DNA of 9,773 nt from an uncultured Lachnospiraceae bacterium (GTDB lineage Bacteria; Bacillota_A; Clostridia; Lachnospirales; Lachnospiraceae), in the NCBI GenBank assembly GCA_905207905.1, contig CAJLNC010000091.1, forward strand, positions 1 through 9,773, in the 5' to 3' direction. The stretch's first letter is position 1, and every line of letters begins with the position of its first letter. Below are positions 1-5,552 of this stretch, piece after piece. A program made the position numbers and the translations under genes. The notes beneath the pieces are model-generated. The model was not told the DNA's origin and did not search any database. It saw nothing but the letters and a program-made list of their open reading frames with translations.

Positions 1-371
1 TATTTCTTCTTGTTTGCTACTGTTCTCTTAGGACCTTTTCTTGTTCTTGCATTTGTCTTAGTCTTCTGACCACGAACCGGAAGTCCTTTTCTGTGACGGA
101 TACCTCTGTAGCATCCAATCTCCTGAAGTCTCTTGATGTTCATAGCGATGTCACGGCGAAGATCACCTTCTACCAGAAGACCCATCTCTTCGATGACCGC
201 ACGGATTCTTTCAACTTCTTCATCTGTTAAATCTCTGACACGAGTATCAGGATTTACATTCGCTGCTGCCAGGATCTTGTTTGAACTTGTTCTACCGATA
301 CCGTAGATGTAGGTCAAGCCGATCTCTGCACGTTTTTCTCTTGGTAAGTCTACACCAGCAATACGAGCCAT
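1..371 (-). CDS. rpsM: 30S ribosomal protein S13, missing only the last base of its stop codon
   Basis: S13 sits in the head of the small ribosomal subunit, where it contacts the P-site tRNA and the large subunit. The minus strand reads from ATG at 371-369 as [20 protein letters not shown], the canonical bacterial S13 N-terminus. It continues through the helix-two-turn-helix region with YIYGIGR and ends in the basic tail [20 protein letters not shown] followed by a lysine-rich end. There are 123 codons, the normal length. The stop codon begins TA at bases 2-1 and its third base lies outside the window. A GGAGG ribosome binding site sits about 8 nt upstream of the start. It is the second gene after rpmJ, as in the alpha operon, and rpsK would be expected next beyond the left edge. 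Identification is by direct reading of the protein. Confidence 0.97.
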   Translation of the reverse strand, partial: MARIAGVDLPREKRAEIGLTYIYGIGRTSSNKILAAANVNPDTRVRDLTDEEVERIRAVIEEMGLLVEGDLRRDIAMNIKRLQEIGCYRGIRHRKGLPVRGQKTKTNARTRKGPKRTVANKKK

Positions 372-393
372 GTAATTTTCCTCCATTTTCTTT

Positions 394-466
394 GGGCACC
401 TTCTGTCTGGTACCCGTTTATTGTTTCTAATTGGGGTGTACATAGACACCCAGCTGCTTTCGCAGC
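394..466 (-). promoter_or_regulatory. Three consecutive hairpins in the rpsM 5' leader
   Basis: Reading toward rpsM on the minus strand, three perfect or near-perfect stems follow each other. The first is GCTGC-GAAA-GCAGC (466-453), closed by a GNRA-type tetraloop. The second is GGGTGT-CTATGT-ACACCC (451-434). The third is GGGTACC with GGTGCCC (415-394), 7 bp including one G-T pair. The rpsM ribosome binding site and start follow at once. Leaders before rpsM-led alpha operons are autoregulated in some bacteria (S4 in E. coli). Whether this leader binds a ribosomal protein is inference, and I cannot match it to a described motif. Confidence 0.45.
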
Positions 467-808
467 CTTTCCAGCACATTAAGCTATGAACCTCGGTTCT
501 TGCAAAGCATGCATATTCTGCACCTGTAGCGGATTTGATGCAAAATCGTGTACTGCCAATCCTGTGTTGGTATTAAAAGCAATATCGCAACGAAATAATC
601 CCTCTATATCAATAAGAAGTCTGGCTTCAAGCCCAATCCGGCGTCCACGCCGCAGCTGTCACGAAACCGTCGTATCTGCCCCAATGGGCAGTCCTATCTA
701 TATTAATACTAGCAGTAATTTATTCCATCGTATATTGTAAACAGCCAACCTCCCTGCCATCTAACACTCAGCCGGGCGTTCTGCTGTTGCCGCCACTTTT
801 TGTTTTGA
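467..808 (-). other. Long rpmJ-rpsM spacer, no supported gene
   Basis: This stretch between the rpmJ stop and the rpsM leader hairpins contains no gene I can support. It holds further short perfect dyads: GAACC/GGTTC (488-499), GGCTT/AAGCC (622-632), CGGCGT/ACGCCG (639-652) and CTGCCC/GGGCAG with a 4-nt loop (676-691). A minus-strand open stretch (479-658, about 59 codons) reads like protein but has no convincing start or ribosome binding site, so it may be a remnant or chance. A plus-strand ORF (486-740) is cysteine- and serine-rich with no ribosome binding site and is most likely spurious. I found no clear promoter. Confidence 0.4.
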
Positions 809-922
809 TCAACCCTGTCTCTGTTTGTGCTTTGGGTTCTCGCAGATAATTCTGATACTACCCTTTCTCTTAATAACTTTGCACTTTTCACAGATGGGTT
901 TCACTGATGATCTAACCTTCAT
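809..922 (-). CDS. rpmJ: 50S ribosomal protein L36
   Basis: L36 is the smallest large-subunit protein, a zinc-ribbon peptide that binds 23S rRNA. The minus strand encodes 37 residues starting [20 protein letters not shown] and ending [12 protein letters not shown], then TGA. The four zinc ligands of the C+ form are all present: Cys11, Cys14, Cys27 and His33. The start ATG (922-920) is preceded by the strong ribosome binding site AAAGGAGG. Normally rpmJ follows infA directly, but here infA lies about 6.3 kb away. A minus-strand promoter at 1005-1033 supplies rpmJ and probably rpsM and the genes beyond. Confidence 0.96.
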   Translation of the reverse strand: MKVRSSVKPICEKCKVIKRKGSIRIICENPKHKQRQG

Positions 923-1004
923 GGTTAATCCTCCTTTCACCTTTGTTTCTGTATTTTGGGCACAATAAGACACACTGTCCCCTGCTCACAAAAGTACAGA
1001 TACG

Positions 1005-1033
1005 ATTATAATACGTTTTCAGATAAATTGCAA
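1005..1033 (-). promoter_or_regulatory. Sigma-A promoter for rpmJ-rpsM
   Basis: On the minus strand there is TTGCAA (1033-1028), a 17-bp spacer, and a perfect TATAAT (1010-1005). Transcription would begin near 998, giving an rpmJ leader of about 75 nt. The match is good and the position is right for a promoter that became necessary once the alpha-operon genes were separated from infA. Activity is inferred from sequence only. Confidence 0.7.
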
Positions 1034-1075
1034 GCAAAATTTCACATGAACCGTCTATCCGTTTTCATTTTCACA

Positions 1076-1104
1076 TTGACCTGCCTCTCCAAAATCACTA
1101 TACT
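1076..1104 (+). promoter_or_regulatory. Sigma-A promoter for the LacX-like epimerase
   Basis: TTGACC (1076-1081), a 17-bp spacer and TATACT (1099-1104) form a good plus-strand promoter. It diverges from the rpmJ promoter, with 42 bp between the two -35 boxes. Transcription would start near 1111 and leave a 5' untranslated region of about 145 nt before the epimerase start. Confidence 0.65.
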
Positions 1105-1169
1105 AAAAGCAGCATCCCTGTGCAGAGAAGCATGCCCTTTGTACAAAGATGCGTCATAGATATTCGTTT

Positions 1170-1209
1170 CCAGAGAACCGGACTTTCTATCCAAAATCAC
1201 ATTCTCTGG
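1170..1209 (+). repeat. 8-bp inverted repeat in the epimerase 5' UTR
   Basis: CCAGAGAA (1170-1177) and TTCTCTGG (1202-1209) are perfect complements separated by 24 nt, located between the promoter and the start codon. They could form an mRNA stem or a spaced operator-like dyad. I saw no T-run that would make it a terminator. The rest of the 923-1254 intergenic region holds only the two promoters and this element. Confidence 0.4.
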
Positions 1210-1254
1210 CAGATCATATCCATACATATTATTATGGAAGAAAAGGAGACGATT

Positions 1255-2136
1255 ATGGAATATATATTAGAAAATGAACAGCTGCGCCTGACGGTATCCT
1301 CTCTTGGTGCAGAACCCATCAGCGTCATTGCTAAAAAAAGCGGAGAAGAATGTATCTGGAGCGGTGACCCCTCTATCTGGAACCGCCGGGCCCCCATTCT
1401 CTTTCCCTATACCGGAAAGCTTCCCGGCGGTCATCTGGAAGTAGACGGTGTCTCCTACCCCGGGGGACAGCACGGTTTTGCAAGAGATCTGGAACATCGA
1501 CTCGTCTCTTTGGAGGACAGAAAACTGATTCTGGAATTAGTTTCCAGCAAGGCAACTTTCCACCTGTTTCCCTTTGCATTTGTTCTTCGCTCCACCTTTA
1601 CCCTGGAGGGCAATACGGTACACCATACCCTCTCTGTGGCAAACCCAGGAGAAGGCCCTCTGCAGTTTGGACTTGGCTTCCATCCCGGCTTCACCTGTCC
1701 TTTTGACAAAGATCATGATACAGAAGATTATGAGTTCCGTTTTGACCGGATAGAAAGTCCCATGGCTCTGGACGCAAGGCCCAACGGTCTCCTGTCCGGA
1801 AAATGCTATTACATGGGAACCAATCTGAGATCCATCCCCCTTACGGACCGGCTGTTTGACAATGACAGCTACTGTATGACCAATTTAAAAAGCAGCACTC
1901 TTGGCATCTATGAGAAGGGTACCGGCCGCAGCATTGTCTGCAAGATCGCAGACTTTCCTTACACTTTGATCTGGAGCCAGGCCACGGAAAAAGTCCACTT
2001 TGTGTGCATCGAACCCTGGATGAGCCTGCCAGGCGTGGAGAACGGTTCCAGTAAATGGGAGGATCAGGCTGCCGCAGCCCGTCTAATGCCAGGCGAACAG
2101 TTTTCTGCCACCCTCTCCATGACTTTCAACCGCTGA
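1255..2136 (+). CDS. Aldose 1-epimerase family protein (LacX-like)
   Basis: The 293-residue product belongs to the galactose mutarotase-like superfamily, which interconverts alpha and beta anomers of sugars or sugar phosphates in the cytosol. Family landmarks visible are RRAPILFPYTGKL near residues 44-56, GQHGFARD (71-78, with His73), GLGFHPGF (139-146, with His143) and CIEPWMSLPG (251-260, with Glu253). These provide the expected catalytic His/Glu set. The length matches LacX-type proteins. I chose ATG 1255 because AAGGAG lies 5-10 nt upstream and the family N-terminus (EYILENEQLRLTV) begins there. An in-frame ATG at 1120 would add 45 residues of non-homologous leader lacking a ribosome binding site. 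It has its own promoter. The next gene in the same direction starts 204 nt later. The natural substrate cannot be read from the sequence. Confidence 0.9.
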   Translation: MEYILENEQLRLTVSSLGAEPISVIAKKSGEECIWSGDPSIWNRRAPILFPYTGKLPGGHLEVDGVSYPGGQHGFARDLEHRLVSLEDRKLILELVSSKATFHLFPFAFVLRSTFTLEGNTVHHTLSVANPGEGPLQFGLGFHPGFTCPFDKDHDTEDYEFRFDRIESPMALDARPNGLLSGKCYYMGTNLRSIPLTDRLFDNDSYCMTNLKSSTLGIYEKGTGRSIVCKIADFPYTLIWSQATEKVHFVCIEPWMSLPGVENGSSKWEDQAAAARLMPGEQFSATLSMTFNR

Positions 2137-2193
2137 CAAAGCGTATGGCTCGCTTGGCAAGTTCTGCGCTCTTAGTAAACAGGCTCCCTTACC

Positions 2194-2340
2194 TTAGTAC
2201 TCCGGTAACTCATAATTCCGCAGGCGCAGCTGCACATCCCTGTTTTCCGCTATAAGAAAGCAGGAATTTTCTCCCAGTCAAAAACACGGTATCCGTCCAC
2301 AAATGCGGTCAGCCCTGCTGCTATACCAGAAAGGAAAACC
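2194..2340 (-). pseudogene. Possible C-terminal remnant of an unidentified protein
   Basis: The minus strand from about 2340 reads FLSGIAAGLTAFVDGYRVFD, then WEKIPAFL, and ends at TAG near 2252. Shifting by one base near 2260 lets reading continue as FLIAENRDVQLRLRNYELPE and then Tyr-stop (stop at 2194-2196). Both halves look like ordinary globular-protein sequence, which suggests one C-terminus broken by a single-base frameshift. There is no start region or ribosome binding site, and the upstream side runs into the following plus-strand gene. I do not recognise the family. It could be chance, but it would explain the 204-nt gap. Confidence 0.3.
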
Positions 2341-3156
2341 ATGAAAAAACTCATTGTACTTGGCACTGGAAACGCTCAGGCAATCCACTGCTACAATACC
2401 TGCTTTGCCCTGAAAGAGGCGGAGGAATATTTTCTCACCGATGCCGGAGGAGGCAACGGCATTCTTGCCATTTTAGACCAAAAACACATTCCCCTGGAAC
2501 AGATCCACCACCTGTTTATCACCCATGCCCACAATGACCACATTCTTGGGGCAGTATGGCTGGTGCGGATGATCGGCACCAGCATAAACAAGGGAACCTA
2601 TCTGGGCGATCTCACCATCTACTGCCACCAGGAACTAGTAGACACTATTAAAACCCTGTGCCGCCTTACGGTGGGTGAAAAATTCTGCCGCCATTTTGAT
2701 AAGCGGATTCTCTTTCATATTCTGGAGGATGGAGAAACCTGCAAGATTTTGGGTGATACTTTCACATTCTTTGACATTCGCTCCACAAAAGCCAAACAGT
2801 TTGGATTTTCCTTATCTGCCAAAGAGGGGTTCTCTCTGGTTTTTCCAGGAGACGAACCCTGTCAGGAGCATCTGTTTCCTTATCTTGAGAGCGCTCAATG
2901 GCTTCTCCATGAGGCCTTCTGTCTCTACAGTCAAAGGGAGCGCTTCAAGCCCTACGAAAAACATCACAGCACTGTGAAAGATGTATGCGAACTGGGCGAG
3001 CGATTTCAAATCCCCAATCTGCTTCTCTGGCATACAGAAGATAAAAATCTGCCCCGCCGCAAAGAGCTGTACCTTGCAGAAGGCCGGGAATACTATCACG
3101 GAACTCTTCTGGTTCCGGAAGATGGCGAAGAGTACACGCTCACGAAAAAAGCGTAA
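2341..3156 (+). CDS. MBL-fold metallo-hydrolase, RNase Z-like
   Basis: The 271-residue product is a metallo-beta-lactamase-fold hydrolase of the broad RNase Z/ElaC-like branch, cytosolic and without a signal peptide. It shows the zinc motif HxHxDH as THAHNDH (residues 61-67), a GTGNAQ turn near the N-terminus, the second metal aspartate in FPGDE (Asp171), an RNase Z-like KHHSTVKDV segment (208-215) and a late His in LLWHTED (His231). Where RNase Z has its middle metal-ligand histidine, the sequence reads DIRSTKAKQFGF (145-156) with no His, so RNase Z activity on tRNA should not be assumed. The start is supported by AAAGGA 5 nt upstream. It converges with the endonuclease gene at its 3' end. 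The substrate is unknown. Confidence 0.85.
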   Translation: MKKLIVLGTGNAQAIHCYNTCFALKEAEEYFLTDAGGGNGILAILDQKHIPLEQIHHLFITHAHNDHILGAVWLVRMIGTSINKGTYLGDLTIYCHQELVDTIKTLCRLTVGEKFCRHFDKRILFHILEDGETCKILGDTFTFFDIRSTKAKQFGFSLSAKEGFSLVFPGDEPCQEHLFPYLESAQWLLHEAFCLYSQRERFKPYEKHHSTVKDVCELGERFQIPNLLLWHTEDKNLPRRKELYLAEGREYYHGTLLVPEDGEEYTLTKKA

Positions 3157-3202
3157 CCCTCCAACCATAACAGTACAAATTGGTTGTTTTGCAGCCTTTC
3201 CC

Positions 3203-3227
3203 TTTCATAGAAATTTCTTCCTGTGAA
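3203..3227 (+). repeat. Degenerate copy of a short AT-rich palindrome
   Basis: TTTCATAGAAATTTCTTC followed by CTGTGAA is a near-palindrome whose arms TTCATAG and CTGTGAA pair with one wobble. It closely resembles the elements at 5470-5509 and 7050-7085. It lies in the 150-nt gap between the convergent MBL and endonuclease genes and may help end transcription. Confidence 0.45.
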
Positions 3228-3286
3228 GCAAGAAGGCTCCGCAAGTTTCCACCAAAGCCAACAAAAAAGAGGATACCAAAGCGCTC

Positions 3287-3317
3287 AGGCATTTTAGCTA
3301 TCGCAGCTAAAGTGCCT
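3287..3317 (-). terminator. Hairpin overlapping the endonuclease stop codon
   Basis: On the minus strand, AGGCA-C-TTTAGCT pairs with AGCTAAA-A-TGCCT around a GCGAT loop: 12 pairs and one mismatch. The TAG stop of the endonuclease gene (3307-3309) lies inside the 5' arm. No T-run follows directly. A T6 run appears about 20 nt further on. It may protect the 3' end or act as a weak bidirectional terminator between the convergent genes. Confidence 0.4.
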
Positions 3318-5088
3318 GGGCTTTCCACTGCACAATACTCTCTCCTATGTAATCTTTCCACACTTCAAAATTTCTGCACTGAAGACTTCCCCTTGAAATC
3401 ACCTCCAGCAACTGATACAACTGGTCAATCTTCCAATTCTTCTTATAAATATGGCCGATCACTTCCATATATTGGCTGATGGTCATGGGCACCACCGGAA
3501 CAGGCTGCCCCATCCAGCTCTCCCGGCTTAAAAGGAAAAACTGCCACAGCGTTCTCACATTGATGCTGGAGGAGAGAAACAGCCCCAACACCCGTTTTTT
3601 CTCATACTGTCGGATAAACCGCAGCACATGTTCCACTACGCTGGAAGCCTCATGCTCCCACTGGCGCACCCCTGTCATCAGAGAGACCTCCGGGATAATG
3701 ATATATCCGTTTTTATACAGCTCCATATCCGGCGTATTCCCCACTCCAGGTGCAAAACTTTTGGGAGTCAGATCATCCTCGATCTTAAAATTTCGTTTTA
3801 CCACCTGATCTCCCTCCACTGCAATCAGAGATTTCCAGGTATTCACTTCCAGCCACAGAGCGCTCATATCGTCATTTGCCAAAATATCCTTAAATTTCTC
3901 CATTATAGCTGCCCGTTCTTCACTGGTTTTAGACTGCACCCGAATAAAATACTCCTCATTATGACTCGTGATGGCATTGCTTAAGGTGTGCTCCAGCTCC
4001 TTTAAATCCTCATTGTCTGAAGTATTTTTTGCCTTCTCCAAAAGCCGTCGGATCTCTTCCCGGGAGATGGGTGCCCGCTGCTCATATTCTCTGGAAGCGG
4101 TCTCCAATTTTTCCAGCAAAAGCTCCGCTTTGTTTTCAATGATCGCGCTGCGCTCCTTGGCATTCTCCCAGGGCAGAATCACATTATGACTGCTTCCGTA
4201 CCAGGCCATATAAGCATCCAGAGAATTCAGCTCCTCTGGCCAGAAAAATTCATACTTATCTCTTAACATCTGCACCTTCAGCCTGGAATGTTCCGCCACC
4301 CGGATTTTCGTGGCAATGCTGCGGCCGGAAGCAGAAAAAAGACCTGTATAGATCAGGGTTCTGGCCAATCCCTCCGCATAATCATAGAAACTGGCTGCCT
4401 GGTTTGGCAGCTTGCTTCCTCCATAATAGCGCAAAAACACGCTGCTAAATAGAGCCTCCACTTCTTTTCGACTGTTTTTATTCTCTAAAGCCTCATACCC
4501 TTCTTTAAAAGCCCCTATAGCATCCAGAGCCGCCGGAATCCTGGAGGTATCCTCACATCCAAAAAGCAGAGCCAGTTCACTGCGATTCAAGCTCTCAAAC
4601 CGCCCGAAGGCTTCCAAAATGAGCTGAAACGGGAACACATATTTTCCCAGCTTCATTCTGCCGCTCTCATAAGTGTAGTTGGGTAGACGCATTTTCAAGA
4701 GCTGCTTTAGATAATCCTCCTGGTCAAAGGTTCCGTTTACAATCTTGCTGCCCACCTCGTTGACCCGTATCAGACCCTTTTTATCCACATAGCCCAATCC
4801 CAGAAATTCAAACGTAGTCTTATCATTGCGCCCGTTGCTCTCCGTCTCCTTGATATCCTGCTGTCCTTCCAGATAATCCTGATAGGAAATGGTGGACAGC
4901 CATGGATCATCCTCCCCATGAGCGGAGTAGATATAGGCCCTTCGCACCGGATGAATGGGATTTCCATCCTTTCTGCTTACCCGGCCGTTCTCCTGATTCC
5001 AATTCTGCCCCTCCAACGTTGCAAAACAGGGAAACCATTCCACTGTCCTGATAATACTCCTGGGCTTTGTTCTCCATCCCCAGCTCAT
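3307..5088 (-). CDS. Type IIS restriction endonuclease of the AlwI / Nt.BstNBI family
   Basis: The 593-residue product resembles Nt.BstNBI (recalled: 604 residues, site GAGTC) along most of its length. Shared landmarks are the N-terminal W...PRS segment and LEGQNW, the 'LGLGYVDKKGLIRVNEVGSK' winged-helix-like recognition part, the LKQLLKMRLPN helix, and a C-terminal PD-(D/E)xK nuclease core. In that core I align Glu414 (LEVNTW), Asp454 (TPDME), Glu467 (PEV) and Glu480 (QWEHEA) with the four acidic catalytic residues I recall for Nt.BstNBI. All are intact, so the enzyme is probably active or recently so. A coiled-coil-like central region lies around residues 310-400. I chose ATG 5088 because AAAGGGAGGG (5095-5104) sits just upstream and homologues begin near this Trp-rich start. 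An ATG at 5115 would add 9 residues. No methyltransferase is in the window. The recognition site, and whether it nicks or cuts both strands, are unknown. Confidence 0.82.
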   Translation of the reverse strand: MSWGWRTKPRSIIRTVEWFPCFATLEGQNWNQENGRVSRKDGNPIHPVRRAYIYSAHGEDDPWLSTISYQDYLEGQQDIKETESNGRNDKTTFEFLGLGYVDKKGLIRVNEVGSKIVNGTFDQEDYLKQLLKMRLPNYTYESGRMKLGKYVFPFQLILEAFGRFESLNRSELALLFGCEDTSRIPAALDAIGAFKEGYEALENKNSRKEVEALFSSVFLRYYGGSKLPNQAASFYDYAEGLARTLIYTGLFSASGRSIATKIRVAEHSRLKVQMLRDKYEFFWPEELNSLDAYMAWYGSSHNVILPWENAKERSAIIENKAELLLEKLETASREYEQRAPISREEIRRLLEKAKNTSDNEDLKELEHTLSNAITSHNEEYFIRVQSKTSEERAAIMEKFKDILANDDMSALWLEVNTWKSLIAVEGDQVVKRNFKIEDDLTPKSFAPGVGNTPDMELYKNGYIIIPEVSLMTGVRQWEHEASSVVEHVLRFIRQYEKKRVLGLFLSSSINVRTLWQFFLLSRESWMGQPVPVVPMTISQYMEVIGHIYKKNWKIDQLYQLLEVISRGSLQCRNFEVWKDYIGESIVQWKAQAL

Positions 5089-5132
5089 CCGATTCCCTCC
5101 CTTTCCTTCCGCCATGCCGGATCATTTTTTTC

Positions 5133-5166
5133 ATAGTACCATATCTTCCCGCTTCTGAACAGTTAA
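5133..5166 (-). promoter_or_regulatory. Weak candidate promoter for the endonuclease gene
   Basis: Two overlapping poor matches occur on the minus strand: TGTTCA-17 bp-TACTAT (5161-5156 and 5138-5133) and TTAACT-17 bp-TATGGT (5166-5161 and 5143-5138). Either would start transcription about 35-45 nt before the chosen start codon. A weak promoter would suit a potentially toxic nuclease. This is inference from position and partial consensus only. Confidence 0.3.
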
Positions 5167-5252
5167 ATTTCCCGGTGCTGCAAAAATGATAGTTTCCTCT
5201 TGCATCAGGGAAGCCGCTATCCCCACTGCAAAAAACCGCCTCTATTTTACTG

Positions 5253-5281
5253 TTGACAGAACTTGAAAGCTATCCTATAAT
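5253..5281 (+). promoter_or_regulatory. Perfect-consensus sigma-A promoter for the CNNM leader
   Basis: TTGACA (5253-5258), exactly 17 bp, then TATAAT (5276-5281). Every consensus base is present, making this the strongest promoter in the window. Initiation is expected near 5288, about 265 nt upstream of the CNNM start codon. The dyad TGTGT/ACACA (5281-5294) overlaps the -10 end and start site and could be an operator. Confidence 0.85.
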
Positions 5282-5287
5282 GTGTTC

Positions 5288-5475
5288 TAACACAAAAGAA
5301 AGGAAAAACGTCTGCGAAGCGATCCAGGATTTCTATTGTTTCGCAAACGCTGCTTTTACATAATGGACGAGAGCGACGGCGCTGGCCCTGAAGAATATCA
5401 TACGTCTGTCTATATGGCACAAACCTCTGATTGCCCATCAGTAATTGATGAGCAGCGGATGTTTTGTGCTTTTTT
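5288..5475 (+). promoter_or_regulatory. Candidate riboswitch or attenuator leader RNA, class unknown
   Basis: Starting at the consensus promoter, the transcript can form an 11-bp hairpin (5313-5323 with 5335-5345, two G-U pairs) with an 11-nt loop beginning CCAGG. A second stem pairs AUGGACG (5363-5369) with CGUCUGU (5403-5409) and encloses a small AGCG/CGCU hairpin. A third hairpin is CAUCA-GUAAU-UGAUG (5436-5450). CGCUGCU (5348-5354) is a perfect complement of AGCAGCG (5451-5457). That pairing encloses one arm of the terminator at 5417-5469 but not the other, so the two cannot easily coexist. This antiterminator/terminator layout is typical of riboswitches. I could not match it to M-box, yybP-ykoY, T-box or other classes I can recall. 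The ligand, if any, may be an ion, given the downstream gene. Confidence 0.55.
5417..5475 (+). terminator. Intrinsic terminator inside the CNNM leader
   Basis: GCACAAA (5417-5423) pairs with TTTGTGC (5463-5469), followed at once by six T residues and then ATTTT. The enclosed region contains its own CATCA/TGATG hairpin. It lies upstream of the coding sequence, so it would stop transcription before the gene unless the alternative pairing forms. Confidence 0.65.
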
Positions 5476-5509
5476 ATTTTATGGAAAATTCCTTCCTATG
5501 AAATAAAAA
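5470..5509 (+). repeat. AT-rich palindromic repeat upstream of the CNNM gene
   Basis: A near-perfect palindrome: TTTTTATTTTAT, GGAA, a 6-nt loop, TTCC, then TATGAAATAAAAA, with one G-T pair and one bulge. The right half (5486-5507) is almost identical, 22 bases with one indel, to the reverse complement of 7050-7072. It immediately follows the leader terminator and may act as a second terminator or a REP-like element. Confidence 0.6.
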
Positions 5510-5552
5510 GCCCCTTTCTTTTTACATTTCTATCACAAAAGGAGTATTGACT

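Noticed and set aside
479..658. Minus-strand open stretch of about 59 codons that looks protein-like
   Set aside because: It has no start codon with a ribosome binding site and no recognisable family. Neighbouring frames are also partly open, so chance is likely. It is mentioned only within the spacer description.
486..740. 84-codon plus-strand ORF in the rpmJ-rpsM spacer
   Set aside because: It has no ribosome binding site, unusual Cys/Ser-rich composition and no recognisable motif, and it runs antisense to the transcribed leader.
709..891. 60-codon minus-strand ORF starting [10 protein letters not shown]
   Set aside because: It overlaps rpmJ in another frame. The rpmJ reading with its zinc ligands and ribosome binding site is unambiguous.
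5089..5115. Nine-residue N-terminal extension of the endonuclease
   Set aside because: The downstream ATG at 5088 has the better ribosome binding site and matches the expected family start.
5247..5438. 63-codon minus-strand ORF across the CNNM leader
   Set aside because: It has no ribosome binding site or motif, and it lies antisense to a consensus promoter and structured leader.
5288..5475. Assignment of the leader to the M-box, yybP-ykoY manganese, or T-box class
   Set aside because: I could not find the conserved motifs I recall for these classes, so no class name is claimed.
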